Shown one piece after another: positions 17,291 to 27,427 of a DNA stretch of 64,000 nucleotides. Source of the stretch: DATFVJ01 sp963826515 (GTDB taxonomy: Bacteria > Actinomycetota > Actinomycetes > Streptosporangiales > Streptosporangiaceae); contig CAWGXI010000002.1 in NCBI GenBank assembly GCA_963826515.1, positions 124,001 through 188,000 on the forward strand, in the 5' to 3' direction. The number at the start of each line of letters is the position of its first letter. Position 1 is the stretch's first letter. A model generated the notes under the pieces. The model saw only the letters and a list, made by a program, of their open reading frames with translations, was not told where the DNA came from and made no database searches. The translations under genes and the position numbers were made by a program.

Positions 17291-17887
17291 TCAGCTCGCG
17301 TTGCGCCCGCCGCCCGGCCACCCCGGCGCCAGCAGCAGCCCGCCGCTGGCCGCCGACGCCGCTGCCCACACCGGCACGTCGCCCAGATGCGCCCACCGCG
17401 CCGCCACCGCCGCCGCCGCGCGCGCGATCGCAGACACCGCCGCCGCCAGGCCCGCCGCCCCGGCCGGCATTACCGGATCCGGGCCGGTCCGGGCCAGCAG
17501 CACCGTGAAGAACGCCCGCACCGGCTCCGCCCGCCCCGCGAACCGCCGCAGCCACCCCCGCACCGTCGAGGGCGGGCGCCCGACCAGCCCGGCGATCTTC
17601 CGGCGCCCGCCCCCTGCCGCCGCCGCCTCTAGCGCCGCGCCGATCACCTCTCCCGCATCAGCCCGCCGCAGCAGGCACCACGCCGGCAGCAGCACATGAG
17701 TCGCCCTGCAGCCCCGGCACCGCGACCTGCGCGGAACCAGCTCCGCATCCGGTCCGCCCAGCACCCGCACCCGCCGCAAGCGCGCGTTCCCCCACCCGCC
17801 CAGCACCCCGCCGCACGACGGGCACGACAGCTCTCCGCCCGTCAGCTGCCGCTCGACTACATCCCGGTCACCGTTTACCGTGAGCAC
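17291..17887 (-). CDS. DUF6431-like zinc-ribbon protein of an IS
   Basis: The 198-residue product starts at GTG 17887. It has a zinc-ribbon-like pair CPSC (near residue 24) and CRGCRATHVLLPAWCLLRR, then an HTH-like region (GRRKIAGLVGRPPSTVRGWL) and an Ala-rich hydrophobic tail. This resembles DUF6431 proteins that accompany rve-type transposases in actinobacterial IS elements. It probably helps recognise DNA ends (inference). The interrupted transposase gene follows on the same strand 81 bases downstream. Confidence 0.6.
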   Translation of the reverse strand: MLTVNGDRDVVERQLTGGELSCPSCGGVLGGWGNARLRRVRVLGGPDAELVPRRSRCRGCRATHVLLPAWCLLRRADAGEVIGAALEAAAAGGGRRKIAGLVGRPPSTVRGWLRRFAGRAEPVRAFFTVLLARTGPDPVMPAGAAGLAAAVSAIARAAAAVAARWAHLGDVPVWAAASAASGGLLLAPGWPGGGRNAS

Positions 17888-18194
17888 GACGCCTCCAAGC
17901 GTCAACCCAGCGGCCCTCCCGTCTCCGGTGCCAAACGAAGAAACGTGAGGGCCGCGCCCATCACCGACGTGATCACCGTGGCGGCGCACACGAAAAAGGG
18001 CAACCCGAAGGCTGCCCTCAACCCCATCCGCACCATCAGCGACGCAAATCCGCCCCCGAATGCTCACCCTCAGCGCCCGCGTACACCGCCCCGTCGGCAC
18101 GGTGCCGCCGCCAACGAACAGTCACCACCCAGGCGCCTGGCAACCCCAGCATCAGCATTCCCAATGCCGCCAAAGCACCCTCACATCGGAATCC
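17888..18194. other. Intergenic stretch, 307 bp
   Basis: No gene is supported. It lies between the start of the DUF6431-like gene and the truncated TPR gene and should contain the outer end of the IS. No terminal inverted repeat was identified. Confidence 0.5.
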
Positions 18195-19262
18195 TGAACG
18201 CCGCTCAACAAGGCCCGCCGGCGCCGCGGCCAGCTCACCGCCGCCCGCGCCGACTTCACCGCCGCGCTGGGCAGCCTCGACGATCCCGCCAGCCGATCCC
18301 GCGTCCTCGCTAAGCTGGCCATCCTGGACGCAAGGACCGTCGGCGCGCCCCGCGGCAGCGAACTCGCCGAGCTGGCGATCGCCGAAGCCGGCGACCAGCC
18401 TGCGGCCCTCGGCCAGGCCCTGGCCGCGGCCGCCATCATCGACCTGGCCCAGGCCAACCTGGCCCGCGCCCGGTACCGCGTGCGCCGGGCGGCCCGGCTG
18501 CTGGACCGGGCCGGCGACGGCGGCGGCAGTGCGCGCCTGCTGTACTGCCGGGCGATGGGCTGCTTCATCGAGGGCCGGCTTCGCGAGGCCGCCGGTCAAC
18601 TCGGCCGCCTCGCCGACCTGCCGGTCATCCCGGGCGAGGTACTGCGGCTGTGGAGCCCGCGCGCCACCCGCGGCCACGCCCTCGCCTTCGCCGGCCAGGC
18701 CGGGGAAGGACTGTCGGAGATCGAGGAGACCCTCGGCTGGGCCCGCACGGCCGGCCACCCGGCCGTCGAAGCCGAGTGCCTGTGGCGCCGCGCCGAAGCC
18801 CTGGCCGCCCTCGGCCAGGGCGGCGAGGCTATCGAATCGGCGGAGCAGGCAGCCCGCATCGCCGTCCGCATCGGGCACGCGGAATGGACTGCTGCCGCGC
18901 ACCGCGGCCTGGGCATCGCCTGCGAGGCGGCCGGGCTGCCCGGCCGCGCCGAATCCGCCTACCGCCAGTCGCTGCATGCCGCTGGGGGCACCCCGTTGTT
19001 CCGCGCCTGGGCAGCGGCCCGGCTCGGTGCCCTCCTGGCCCGCCAGGGACGGCCGGACCAGGCCGCGCCGCACGTCCAGGCCGCCCTCGCGGGCGGAACC
19101 CCGCTCACCCGCCACGAGGCCCGGTGGGCACACGCCGAGTTCCTCGCCAGCCGCGGCGGCCACGCGGCGTGCCGCGCGACCGCGACGACCGCCCTGGACC
19201 AGGCGCAGGACGACGGCTACCTGATCCTGGTCCCGCGACTGCGCGAACTCACCGACCGCTGA
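18195..19262 (+). pseudogene. TPR-repeat protein, 5'-truncated
   Basis: The frame is open from about 18195 without a good start: LTAARADFTAALGSLDD, then repeated helix pairs such as AAGQLGRLADLPVI, GEGLSEIEETLGWARTAG, LWRRAEALAALGQGGEAI and AESAYRQSLHAAGG, ending at TGA 19262. About 350 residues of tandem TPR-like helices are characteristic of the C-terminal part of large actinomycete ATPase regulators (LuxR/AfsR-like or cyclase-associated). The N-terminal part appears lost at the junction with the IS. The nearest internal ATG/GTG would give a shorter protein of about 260 residues. Confidence 0.6.
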
Positions 19263-19336
19263 CCCGCCGCTCATGCCGCGCGACGAGCTACTGCCGCACC
19301 TGCCGGCAACGCTGACGTAACACAGCGACCCGAAAA

Positions 19337-19353
19337 TTGCAGGAAAGCTGCAA
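19337..19353. promoter_or_regulatory. Palindromic operator candidate upstream of narG
   Basis: TTGCAG-GAAAG-CTGCAA is a perfect inverted repeat with 6-base arms and a 5-base spacer. It lies 218 bases before the narG start in the 309-bp intergenic region (19263-19571), otherwise without genes. A regulator binding site for nar expression is possible; the factor is unknown. Confidence 0.35.
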
Positions 19354-19571
19354 GCCGGTGCCGTTAGGCTGGCCGGACAACGCGTACTGCGCCTGCTGCG
19401 CGCCAGGCTCAACCGGCCGTCCAGCATCACCACCGGAGCTTGCTGCATCATGCCGCCTGACCAGCACGCCGCCCGAGCCTGCTGGCCTACAGAAGATCAG
19501 CGCCGGACAGGAAAGACGCCCAGAACGACAGCAGCGACACGCTGCGGGCGCCGAACGGATGAGGGGGTTAT

Positions 19572-22500
19572 GTGGCCGAGCCAATCGCACGGCACACCAT
19601 TGCGAGTGACGGGCAGGGCCTGACCAAGCCCGGCAGCGGTGACCTGCTGGCACCCCTGCTGCCGGCCGGGGAGCCGGTCGAGCAGCTGCTGCACAAGGCG
19701 CAGTTCTTCGTGCCCGGCGGCCAGCCGAGCCCCGATTTCCGGGAGGTGCACCGGAAGGGCGGGCGGGGCGCGGAGGAGTTCTACCGGGAGCGGTGGCGGC
19801 ACGACAAAGTTGTCCGCTCGACGCACGGGGTGAACTGCACCGGGTCGTGCTCGTGGAAGGTGTATGTCAAGGACGGGATCATCTCCTGGGAGACGCAGCA
19901 GACCGACTACCCGTCCACCGGCCCGGACTCGCCGGAATATGAGCCGCGCGGCTGTCCGCGCGGCGCGTCGTTCTCCTGGTACACCTATTCGCCATCTCGG
20001 GTGCGCTATCCCTATGTACGCGGCCCGCTGCTGGAGATCTGGCGCGAGGCGCGGACGCGGCTGGGCGACCCGGTCCGGGCCTGGGCCGAGATCACCGGCG
20101 ACCCGCAGCGCACCGCACGCTACAAGGGCGCCCGCGGGATGGGCGGGTTCGTCCGGGCCACCTGGGCGGAGGTTAGCGAGCTGATCGCCGCGGCGCACGT
20201 GCACACGATCAGGGAGTACGGCCCGGACCGGGTGGTCGGGTTCTCCCCCATCCCGGCGATGTCACAGGTGTCGTACGCGGCGGGCACCCGGTTCCTGTCG
20301 ATGATCGGCGGCACCATCCTGTCCTTCTACGACTGGTACGCCGACATGCCGATCGCCTCCCCGCAGGTGTTCGGCGACCAGACCGACGTGCCCGAGTCCG
20401 GCGACTGGTGGAACTCCAGCTACCTGATCATCTGGGGCACCAACCTGCCGATCACCCGGACCCCGGACGCGCACTTCATGACCGAGGCCCGCTACCGGGG
20501 ACAGAAGGTGGTCGTGGTCTCTCCCGACTATTCCGACCACACCAAGTTCGCCGACGACTGGCTGCCGTGCAACCCCGGCACCGACGGGGCACTGGCGATG
20601 GCGATGGGCCACGTCGTGCTCACCGAGTTCTTCCGGGATCGGCAGGTGCCCTACTTCACCGACTACGTCAAGGCCTACACCGATCTGCCGTTCCTGGTGA
20701 CCCTGCGCAAACACGGCAACGGGGACGCGCATGTGCCGGACCGGTTCCTGACCGCAGCGGACCTGGAGGATAGCGGTTCGGCGCACCAGACCGTCCTGCT
20801 CGATTCGGCCACCGGTGAGCCCTTCTTTCCCAACGGCACTCTCGCGACGCACTTCGGCGAGGCCGGCAAGGGCAAGTGGAACCTGGAGTTGGGAGACGTC
20901 GACCCTGTCCTGAGCTTCTATGACACGGGCGAGGACGCCGTCGCGGTCGACCTGCCTCGCTTCGACGTCGGAGACACCGAGGGCGGCGGCGTGATCCGCC
21001 GCGGCGTGCCGGTCCGGCGGATCGGTGGCCGGCTGGTCACGACGGTGTTCGACCTGCTGATGGCGCAGTACGCGGTGGGTCGTGACGGGCTGCCTGGCGA
21101 CTGGCCGTCCGGCTACGACGACCCCGTGCAGCCCTATACGCCGGCATGGCAGCAGGTGATCACCTCTGTGCCGGCGCAAGCGGCGACCCGGGTGGCGCGG
21201 GAGTTCGCGCGCAACGCCGAGCTGTCCAAGGGCCGGTCGATGATCGCGATGGGGGCCGGGACCAACCACTGGTTCCATTCCGACCAGATCTACCGCACGT
21301 TCTTCACGCTGACGATGCTGTGCGGCTGCCAGGGCGTGAACGGCGGCGGCTGGGCGCACTACGTGGGTCAGGAGAAGGTGCGTCCGCTGACCGGGTTCAT
21401 GCAGATGGCGTTCGGCCTGGACTGGCAGCGTCCCACCCGGCACATGACCGGCACCTCGTTCTTCTACCTGCACACCGACCAGTGGCGCTACGAGAGCTTC
21501 GGCGCGGACGAACTGGCCAGCCCGCTCGGCCGGGGCCTGTTCCGCGGGCAGGCGTTCGCCGACACCCTGGCGCAAGCCTCGCGGATGGGCTGGACGCCGT
21601 CGCATCCGGCCTTCGACCGCAACCCCCTCGACCTCGCCGACCAGGCGGCGGCGGCCGGCAAGAGCGTGAACGACTACGTCGTCGACGAACTGAAGGCCGG
21701 CCGGCTGGGCTTCGCCGGCGAGGACCCGGACAACCCGGTCAACTTCCCCCGGGTGATGACGGTGTGGCGGGCCAACCTGCTCGGCTCCTCGGGCAAGGGC
21801 ATGGAGTACTTCATGCGGCACCTGCTCGGCGTCGAGGACGCGGTGCGCGCCGACGAGTCACCCGAGCGGCTGCGGCCGGGCGAAGTGCGCTGGCGGGAGG
21901 ACGCGCCGCGCGCCAAGCTGGACCTGGTCACCACCGTCGACTTCCGGATGACCAGCACCTGTACGTACTCCGACATCGTGCTGCCGGCCGCGACCTGGTA
22001 CGAGAAGCACGACATCTCCACCACCGACATGCACCCGTTCGTGCACTCGTTCAACCCCGCCATCGCCCCGCCGTGGGAAACCCGCACCGACTTCGACGTT
22101 TTCAAGACCATCGGCGAGGCCTTCTCGCGGCTCGCGGCCGAGCATCTGGGCACTCGCACCGACGTGATCGCCGCGCCGCTGCTGCACGACACCGCCGACG
22201 AACTGGCCCAACCCGCCGGCATCGTCCGCGACTGGAAGCACGGCGAGTGCGACCCGATCCCGGGCGTGACGATGCCGCAGCTGGTTACCGTCGAACGCGA
22301 CTACGCCGCGGTCGCAGCGAAGATGGCGGCCCTCGGGCCACTTGCCGACAGGCTGGGCACCGGGGTCAAGGGCGTCAGCTGGAAGCCCGCCGCGGCGGTC
22401 GACCTGCTCGGGCGCACCAACGGGCGGGTCCGCGGCGGCGTTGCCGACGGGCGGCCCAGGCTGACCCGCGACATCCACCTGGCTGAGGCGATCCTCGCCT

Positions 22501-23333
22501 TGTCGGGCACTACCAACGGCCAGGTCGCCGTGCAGGCATGGAAGGACCTCGAAGAGCGCACGGGCGTGCGGCTGGCCGATCTGGCCGAGGAACGCGCCGG
22601 CGAGCGGATCAGCTTCGCCGACACGCAGGTGCAGCCCCGCGCGGTGATCACCTCCCCGGAGTGGTCGGGCAGCGAGACCGGCGGCCGGCGCTACTCGCCG
22701 TTCGTGGTCAACGTCGAGCGCAAGAAGCCATGGCACACCCTGACCGGCCGGATGCACTTCTTCCTCGATCACGACTGGATCGCCGAGTACGGCGAGGCGC
22801 TGCCGACCTACCGGCCGCCGCTGGACTACGTCCGGCACTTCGGCGAGCAGGGGCTACGCGAGGGCGGCCGGCCGGAGATCACGGTACGCTACCTGACCCC
22901 GCACTCAAAGTGGTCGATCCACTCGGAGTACCAGGACAACCTGCACATGCTGCGGCTGTTCCGCGGCGGGCCGGTGATCTGGATGAGCCCTGCCGACGCC
23001 GCGAAGATCAGCGTGGCCGACAACGACTGGATCGAGGCCTACAACCGCAACGGCGTGGTGGCCTGCCGGGCGGTGGTGACGCACCGGATGCCCGAGGGAA
23101 CGGTGTTCATGTATCACGCGAAGGACCGGCATCTGATGACCCCGAAGTCGGAGGTGTCCGGCTGGCACGGCGGTGGCGACAACTCCCTCACCCGGCTGGT
23201 CGTCAAGCCGACACACATGATCGGCGGGTACGCGCAGTTGTCCTACGGGTTCAACTACTACGGGCCCACGGGCAACCAGCGCGACGAGATCACCGTCATC
23301 CGCCGCCGCGCCCAGGAGGTCGAGTACTCATGA
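19572..23333 (+). CDS. narG: Respiratory nitrate reductase, alpha (molybdopterin) subunit
   Basis: The 1,253-residue protein has the usual length for NarG. Residues 85-93 (HGVNCTGSC) with Cys128 (RGCPRG) give the His/Cys ligands of the FS0 [4Fe-4S] cluster. The YDWYADMP stretch (253-260) contains the aspartate that binds molybdenum in E. coli NarG, and GDQTDVPESGDWW follows. It reduces nitrate to nitrite on the cytoplasmic side using quinol electrons delivered via NarI and NarH. There is no twin-arginine signal, as expected for NarG. GTG 19572 is preceded by GAGGGGG. Its stop overlaps the narH start (ATGA). No frame damage is seen. Confidence 0.97.
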   Translation: MAEPIARHTIASDGQGLTKPGSGDLLAPLLPAGEPVEQLLHKAQFFVPGGQPSPDFREVHRKGGRGAEEFYRERWRHDKVVRSTHGVNCTGSCSWKVYVKDGIISWETQQTDYPSTGPDSPEYEPRGCPRGASFSWYTYSPSRVRYPYVRGPLLEIWREARTRLGDPVRAWAEITGDPQRTARYKGARGMGGFVRATWAEVSELIAAAHVHTIREYGPDRVVGFSPIPAMSQVSYAAGTRFLSMIGGTILSFYDWYADMPIASPQVFGDQTDVPESGDWWNSSYLIIWGTNLPITRTPDAHFMTEARYRGQKVVVVSPDYSDHTKFADDWLPCNPGTDGALAMAMGHVVLTEFFRDRQVPYFTDYVKAYTDLPFLVTLRKHGNGDAHVPDRFLTAADLEDSGSAHQTVLLDSATGEPFFPNGTLATHFGEAGKGKWNLELGDVDPVLSFYDTGEDAVAVDLPRFDVGDTEGGGVIRRGVPVRRIGGRLVTTVFDLLMAQYAVGRDGLPGDWPSGYDDPVQPYTPAWQQVITSVPAQAATRVAREFARNAELSKGRSMIAMGAGTNHWFHSDQIYRTFFTLTMLCGCQGVNGGGWAHYVGQEKVRPLTGFMQMAFGLDWQRPTRHMTGTSFFYLHTDQWRYESFGADELASPLGRGLFRGQAFADTLAQASRMGWTPSHPAFDRNPLDLADQAAAAGKSVNDYVVDELKAGRLGFAGEDPDNPVNFPRVMTVWRANLLGSSGKGMEYFMRHLLGVEDAVRADESPERLRPGEVRWREDAPRAKLDLVTTVDFRMTSTCTYSDIVLPAATWYEKHDISTTDMHPFVHSFNPAIAPPWETRTDFDVFKTIGEAFSRLAAEHLGTRTDVIAAPLLHDTADELAQPAGIVRDWKHGECDPIPGVTMPQLVTVERDYAAVAAKMAALGPLADRLGTGVKGVSWKPAAAVDLLGRTNGRVRGGVADGRPRLTRDIHLAEAILALSGTTNGQVAVQAWKDLEERTGVRLADLAEERAGERISFADTQVQPRAVITSPEWSGSETGGRRYSPFVVNVERKKPWHTLTGRMHFFLDHDWIAEYGEALPTYRPPLDYVRHFGEQGLREGGRPEITVRYLTPHSKWSIHSEYQDNLHMLRLFRGGPVIWMSPADAAKISVADNDWIEAYNRNGVVACRAVVTHRMPEGTVFMYHAKDRHLMTPKSEVSGWHGGGDNSLTRLVVKPTHMIGGYAQLSYGFNYYGPTGNQRDEITVIRRRAQEVEYS

Positions 23334-24886
23334 GGGTCATGGCGCAGATGTCGATGGTGATGAACCTCGACAAGTGCATCGGCTGCCACACCTGCACGGT
23401 GACCTGCAAGCAAGTGTGGACCAACCGGCCGGGGACCGAGTACGTGTACTTCAACAACGTGGAGACTAAGCCGGGCGTCGGCTATCCGAAGCGGTACGAG
23501 GACCAGGAGCAGTGGCACGGCGGCTGGGCGCTCGACAAGAAGGGCCGGCTACAGCTCAAGGCGGGCGGGCGGCTGCGCAAGCTGCTGACGATCTTCTACA
23601 ACCCGGACCTGCCGACGATCGACGACTACGGCGACCCGTGGACCTACGACTACCAGACCCTCATCCAGGCCCCGCTCGGCACCCGCAACCCCAGCGCCCA
23701 TTCGATTTCCGCGCTGACCGGCAAGGACATGAAGGTCAACTGGGGCAGCAACTTCGAGGACGACCTGGCCGGCGCACCCGGGCGGGCGATGACCGACCCG
23801 AACCTGGCCGGGCTGCAGGACAAGGTCAAGATGGAGTTCGAGCAGGTGTTCATGTTCTACCTGCCGCGCATCTGCGAGCACTGCCTCAACCCGTCCTGCG
23901 TCGCGTCCTGCCCCTCGGGGGCGATGTACAAGCGCGAGGAGGACGGCATCGTCCTGGTGGACCAGGACAAGTGCCGGGGCTGGCGGATGTGCGTCTCGGG
24001 GTGCCCGTACAAGAAGGTCTACTTCAACCACCGCACCGGCAAGGCCGAGAAGTGCACCTTCTGCTTCCCCCGCGTCGAGGCCGGCCAGCCGACGATCTGC
24101 TCGGAAACGTGCGTCGGGCGGCTGCGCTACCTGGGCCTGATCCTCTACGACGCCGATAAGGTCCTCGACGCCGCCGCCACCCCGGACGAGCAGGATCTCT
24201 ACGAGGCGCAGATGTCGGTGTTCCTCGACCCCGAGGACCCGCAGGTGCAGGCCGCGGCGGCCGAGCAGGGCATCCCCGAGGACTGGATGCAGGCCGCGCG
24301 CCGCTCGCCGATCTACCAGCTCGCGGTGCGGCACGGGGTGGCACTGCCACTACACCCGGAGTACCGCACCCTGCCGATGGTCTGGTACATCCCGCCGCTG
24401 TCGCCGGTGTCGGACATCGTGCACGCCGAAGGCTACGACGATACTGATCCCGATCAGGTGTTCGCGACCATCGACGCGCTCCGGATCCCGATCGAGTACC
24501 TGGCCAGCCTATTCACTGCCGGCAAGGCCGAGACCGTGCAGCTGGTGCTACGCAAGCTGGCGGTGGTCCGCGCCATCCAACGCGCCGGACAGCTCGGTCT
24601 CGTCCCCAACGAGAAGCTGACCGCAACGGTGAACGCCAGCCTGGACGATCTGGACGACCTGTACCGGCTGCTCGCGATCGCCAAGTACGACGACCGCTAC
24701 GTGATCCCGAAGGCCCACGCCGAAGACGCCGGCGCCCTGATGGGTCAGCATGAGCAGCTGTTCTGCAGCCTGGACACAGACGGCGGCCCCGGGATGGGCG
24801 GCAACGGCCCCCCTGGCCCGCACGGCGTTCAGAGCTGGCGGCCGGACGGGCGCACCCAACTGCCGGTGCTCGGCCAGGACGACTGA
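23330..24886 (+). CDS. narH: Respiratory nitrate reductase, beta (iron-sulfur) subunit
   Basis: The 518-residue protein starts at ATG 23330 inside the narG stop. Four cysteine groups carry the electron relay: CIGCHTCTVTC near residue 17, CEHCLNPSCVASC near 183, CRGWRMCVSGCPYKK near 217 (Trp in place of one Cys marks the [3Fe-4S] site) and CTFC with CSETC near 245. It links the haem-bearing NarI to NarG. The Gly/Pro-rich C-terminal tail (about residues 480-518) is longer than in E. coli. The stop shares one base with the narJ start (TGATG). Confidence 0.97.
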   Translation: MRVMAQMSMVMNLDKCIGCHTCTVTCKQVWTNRPGTEYVYFNNVETKPGVGYPKRYEDQEQWHGGWALDKKGRLQLKAGGRLRKLLTIFYNPDLPTIDDYGDPWTYDYQTLIQAPLGTRNPSAHSISALTGKDMKVNWGSNFEDDLAGAPGRAMTDPNLAGLQDKVKMEFEQVFMFYLPRICEHCLNPSCVASCPSGAMYKREEDGIVLVDQDKCRGWRMCVSGCPYKKVYFNHRTGKAEKCTFCFPRVEAGQPTICSETCVGRLRYLGLILYDADKVLDAAATPDEQDLYEAQMSVFLDPEDPQVQAAAAEQGIPEDWMQAARRSPIYQLAVRHGVALPLHPEYRTLPMVWYIPPLSPVSDIVHAEGYDDTDPDQVFATIDALRIPIEYLASLFTAGKAETVQLVLRKLAVVRAIQRAGQLGLVPNEKLTATVNASLDDLDDLYRLLAIAKYDDRYVIPKAHAEDAGALMGQHEQLFCSLDTDGGPGMGGNGPPGPHGVQSWRPDGRTQLPVLGQDD

Positions 24887-25515
24887 TGACCGCTACACAC
24901 AAACTCGCCTCGGTGCTGCTGCAGTACCCGACAAGCGCCCTGTTCGATGGCCTGGACGAACTCGACGCGTACGCCGCGCAGACGGCGCCCAGGCCGGCCC
25001 GCGCGGCGTTCGGGCAGTTCCTGAGCTGGCTGCGCGCCACACCGCCGACCGAGGTCGCCCAGCACTACGTCGAGACGTTCGACCTGCGAAGGCGGTGCGC
25101 GCTGTACCTGACCTACTACCGCTACGGCGACACCCGCAAACGCGGCATGGCGATGATCGGGTTCAAGACTGCCTACCGCGACGCCGGGTTCGTCCCGTCC
25201 GGGCAGGAGCTGCCGGACTATCTGCCGATGGTGCTGGACTTCGCCGACCTGTGCCCGCGGGGGGAGCGGCTGCTGCACGCGCACCGGGCCGATCTGGAGC
25301 TGCTGCGCCGCGCCCTGGACAAAGCCGCGACGCCGTACGAATCGATCGTGGCCGCCGTCTGCGGGCAGCTGCCCAAGCTCGGCCGCCGCCAGATCGGGCA
25401 GGTGCTGGAGGCGTGGGAGTCCGGACCGCCCCAGGAAGACGTAGGGCTGGAGCCGTTCGCGCCCCCGGAGTACCTGGCCGGCTACAACGCGGGCACACCC
25501 GGGCGGCCGCGATGA
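24886..25515 (+). CDS. narJ: Nitrate reductase assembly chaperone
   Basis: The 209-residue all-helical protein belongs to the NarJ/TorD-like family. The conserved block YVETFDLRRRCALYLTYYRYGDTRKRG (given in part: YVETFDLRRRCALYLTYY) at about residues 65-90 is diagnostic of NarJ. It binds apo-NarG in the cytoplasm and assists molybdenum cofactor insertion. It sits between narH and narI, overlapping both (TGATG and ATGA), the standard nar order. Confidence 0.95.
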   Translation: MTATHKLASVLLQYPTSALFDGLDELDAYAAQTAPRPARAAFGQFLSWLRATPPTEVAQHYVETFDLRRRCALYLTYYRYGDTRKRGMAMIGFKTAYRDAGFVPSGQELPDYLPMVLDFADLCPRGERLLHAHRADLELLRRALDKAATPYESIVAAVCGQLPKLGRRQIGQVLEAWESGPPQEDVGLEPFAPPEYLAGYNAGTPGRPR

Positions 25516-26264
25516 GCAACACCAGCGCATGGCAGATCTTCGTGTGGGTGGCGCTTCCGTACCTGGCGCTCGGCATCTTTGTCGTCGGCCACGTCTGGCG
25601 ATGGCGGTATGACCAGTTCGGCTGGACCAGCCGCTCCACCCAGCTCCAGGAACGCCGCCTGCTCAGATGGGGCTCCCCCATCTTCCACTACGGCACCTTC
25701 GCCGCCATCGCCGGCCACGTGATCGGCGTCCTGATCCCCGAACGCTGGACCCATGCGATCGGGATACCCGAGAGCACCTACCGGTGGTTCTCCGCAGCGG
25801 CAGGGACGCTCGCCGCGGTGCTGATCATCGCCGGGGTGATCATCCTGGCCGGCCGGCGGCTACTGGTACCCCGGGTACGCGCCACCACCAGCCCGGTCGA
25901 CTACCTCGCGCTGATCCTGCTGCTGATCATCATCATCACCGGGGTTGTACCCACCATCTTCATCAACTTGCTCGGCCACGGCTACGACTACCGCACCACC
26001 GTCGCGCCCTGGTTCCGCGGCCTGTTCAGCGGCTCCCCCGACGTGACGGCGATCGCGAGCGCGCCGGTCGTCTACCAGGTGCACGCCGCGTCCGCATGGC
26101 TGATCTGGGCGGTGTGGCCGTTCAGCCGGCTCGTGCACGCCTGGAGCGCCCCGCTGTGGTACCTGTGGCGGCCCTACATCGTCTACCGCAGCCGCAAAGC
26201 CGTCCCGCCCGCCGAGCCCGGCACCGGCGGCCGCAGATGGCGCAAGATCGGCGTCCCCTACTAG
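25512..26264 (+). CDS. narI: Respiratory nitrate reductase, gamma (cytochrome b) subunit
   Basis: The 250-residue membrane protein has five hydrophobic helices. Two histidine sets expected to bind the two b-type haems are visible: FHYGTFAAIAGHVIGV (near residues 58-72) and YQVHAASAWLIWAVWPFSRL followed by VHAWS (near 190-215). It oxidises quinol in the membrane and passes electrons to NarH. The ATG overlaps the narJ stop. A diverged, broken copy of its last 100 codons lies at 28514-28817. Confidence 0.96.
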   Translation: MSNTSAWQIFVWVALPYLALGIFVVGHVWRWRYDQFGWTSRSTQLQERRLLRWGSPIFHYGTFAAIAGHVIGVLIPERWTHAIGIPESTYRWFSAAAGTLAAVLIIAGVIILAGRRLLVPRVRATTSPVDYLALILLLIIIITGVVPTIFINLLGHGYDYRTTVAPWFRGLFSGSPDVTAIASAPVVYQVHAASAWLIWAVWPFSRLVHAWSAPLWYLWRPYIVYRSRKAVPPAEPGTGGRRWRKIGVPY

Positions 26265-26294
26265 GCCGCCGGTGAATCCGGGGACAATCGGGCT

Positions 26295-27427
26295 GTGAGC
26301 ACCGATGCCGACAGGCAGGCACGAGCTGCGGGCCGGGCAGCCGAGGCTGTCCGGGATCTGCACCCTGGCTACTTCGCGTACGTGATGGCCACCGGCATCA
26401 TCTCCACCGGGACATTCCTGCTCGGGCCGTCCTGGCTGTCGGTGGCGCTGCTGGCCGCCGCCTCGGCCGGGCTGCTGGTGCTCGCCGTGGCGCTGGCCGT
26501 CCGGCTGGCGTTCTTCCGCTCCAATGTGGCCGCCGACATCCAGGCGCCGGAACGGGTGTTCGGGTTCTTCACGATCACCGCGGGCCTGGACGTGCTCGGC
26601 GTCCGGCTCGCGCTCGCCGGGCATCCGCTCACGACGGCGATTCTGGCCGCCCTGGCCGCCGCCGTGTGGCTGATACTGACCTACGGCGTGCCCGCCAGCC
26701 TGCTGCTCAGCCGCGCCCGCGACTCGGTCCTCAGCAGTGTCAACGGGTCCTGGCTGCTGTGGATCGTCGCCACCCAGTCCCTGTCGATCGCAGCGGCGAT
26801 CCTCGTCCGCGTGTGGCCTTCGCAGGCCGCGCTGCTCGCGCCGGTCGCCACCGGGCTGTGGTGCGTCGGGCTGTTGCTGTACCTGATGGTGGTCGCGCTG
26901 ATCCTGCTGCGCTGGCTGACCGTCCCCATGACGCCCGCCACCCTGGGGCCACCGTACTGGATCCTCATGGGGGCTACCGCGATCTCGGTGCTGGCCGGCG
27001 CCGGGACTTTTCCCTCCCCGCAGATATTCCGGTGGTGCGGGCGACCGCCGGGTTCGTCGAGGGGTTCACCTTCGCCCTGTGGGCGTTCGGCACCTGGTGG
27101 ATCCCGCTGCTGATCATCCTCGGCCTGTGGCGGCACGTCCGCCGGCACTGGCCGCTCACCTACGAGCCCACCCTGTGGAGCGTGGTGTTCCCCCTCGGCA
27201 TGTACAGCGTGGCCACGCTGGCCTTCGGAAAGGCAGCCCACCTCGCGTTCATGGAACCGCTGGCCCGGTTCATGCTCTGGGTCGCCGTCGCCGCATGGGC
27301 ACTGGTCGCCGCCGCCTTCCTCGCCCGGCTCGCCCGCCGTCCGAACGAACCCGCATCCGGATCGCCAGCGCCGTCCTCCGGCACGGAGGCGATCCACGAG
27401 ATGACCACGGAGAAGAAGCTGCCGTGA
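26295..27427 (+). pseudogene. TDT-family (TehA/C4-dicarboxylate type) transporter, one frameshift
   Basis: From GTG 26295, 30 bases after narI, the frame gives HPGYFAYVMATGIISTGTFLL, the typical first helix of the tellurite-resistance/dicarboxylate TDT family, and seven further helices. Near 27010 the frame shifts, and the next frame supplies PVVRATAGFVEGFTFALWAF, then GTWWIPLLIILGLWRH and AFMEPLARFMLWV. Joined, the protein has about 375 residues and ten helices. It may export an anion linked to nitrate respiration (inference). The stop overlaps the next small gene (GTGA). Confidence 0.75.

Noticed and set aside
20262..22838. Long minus-strand open frames within narG
   Set aside because: They are the codon-position shadow of an intact narG; translations are His/Val/Arg rich with no family motif.
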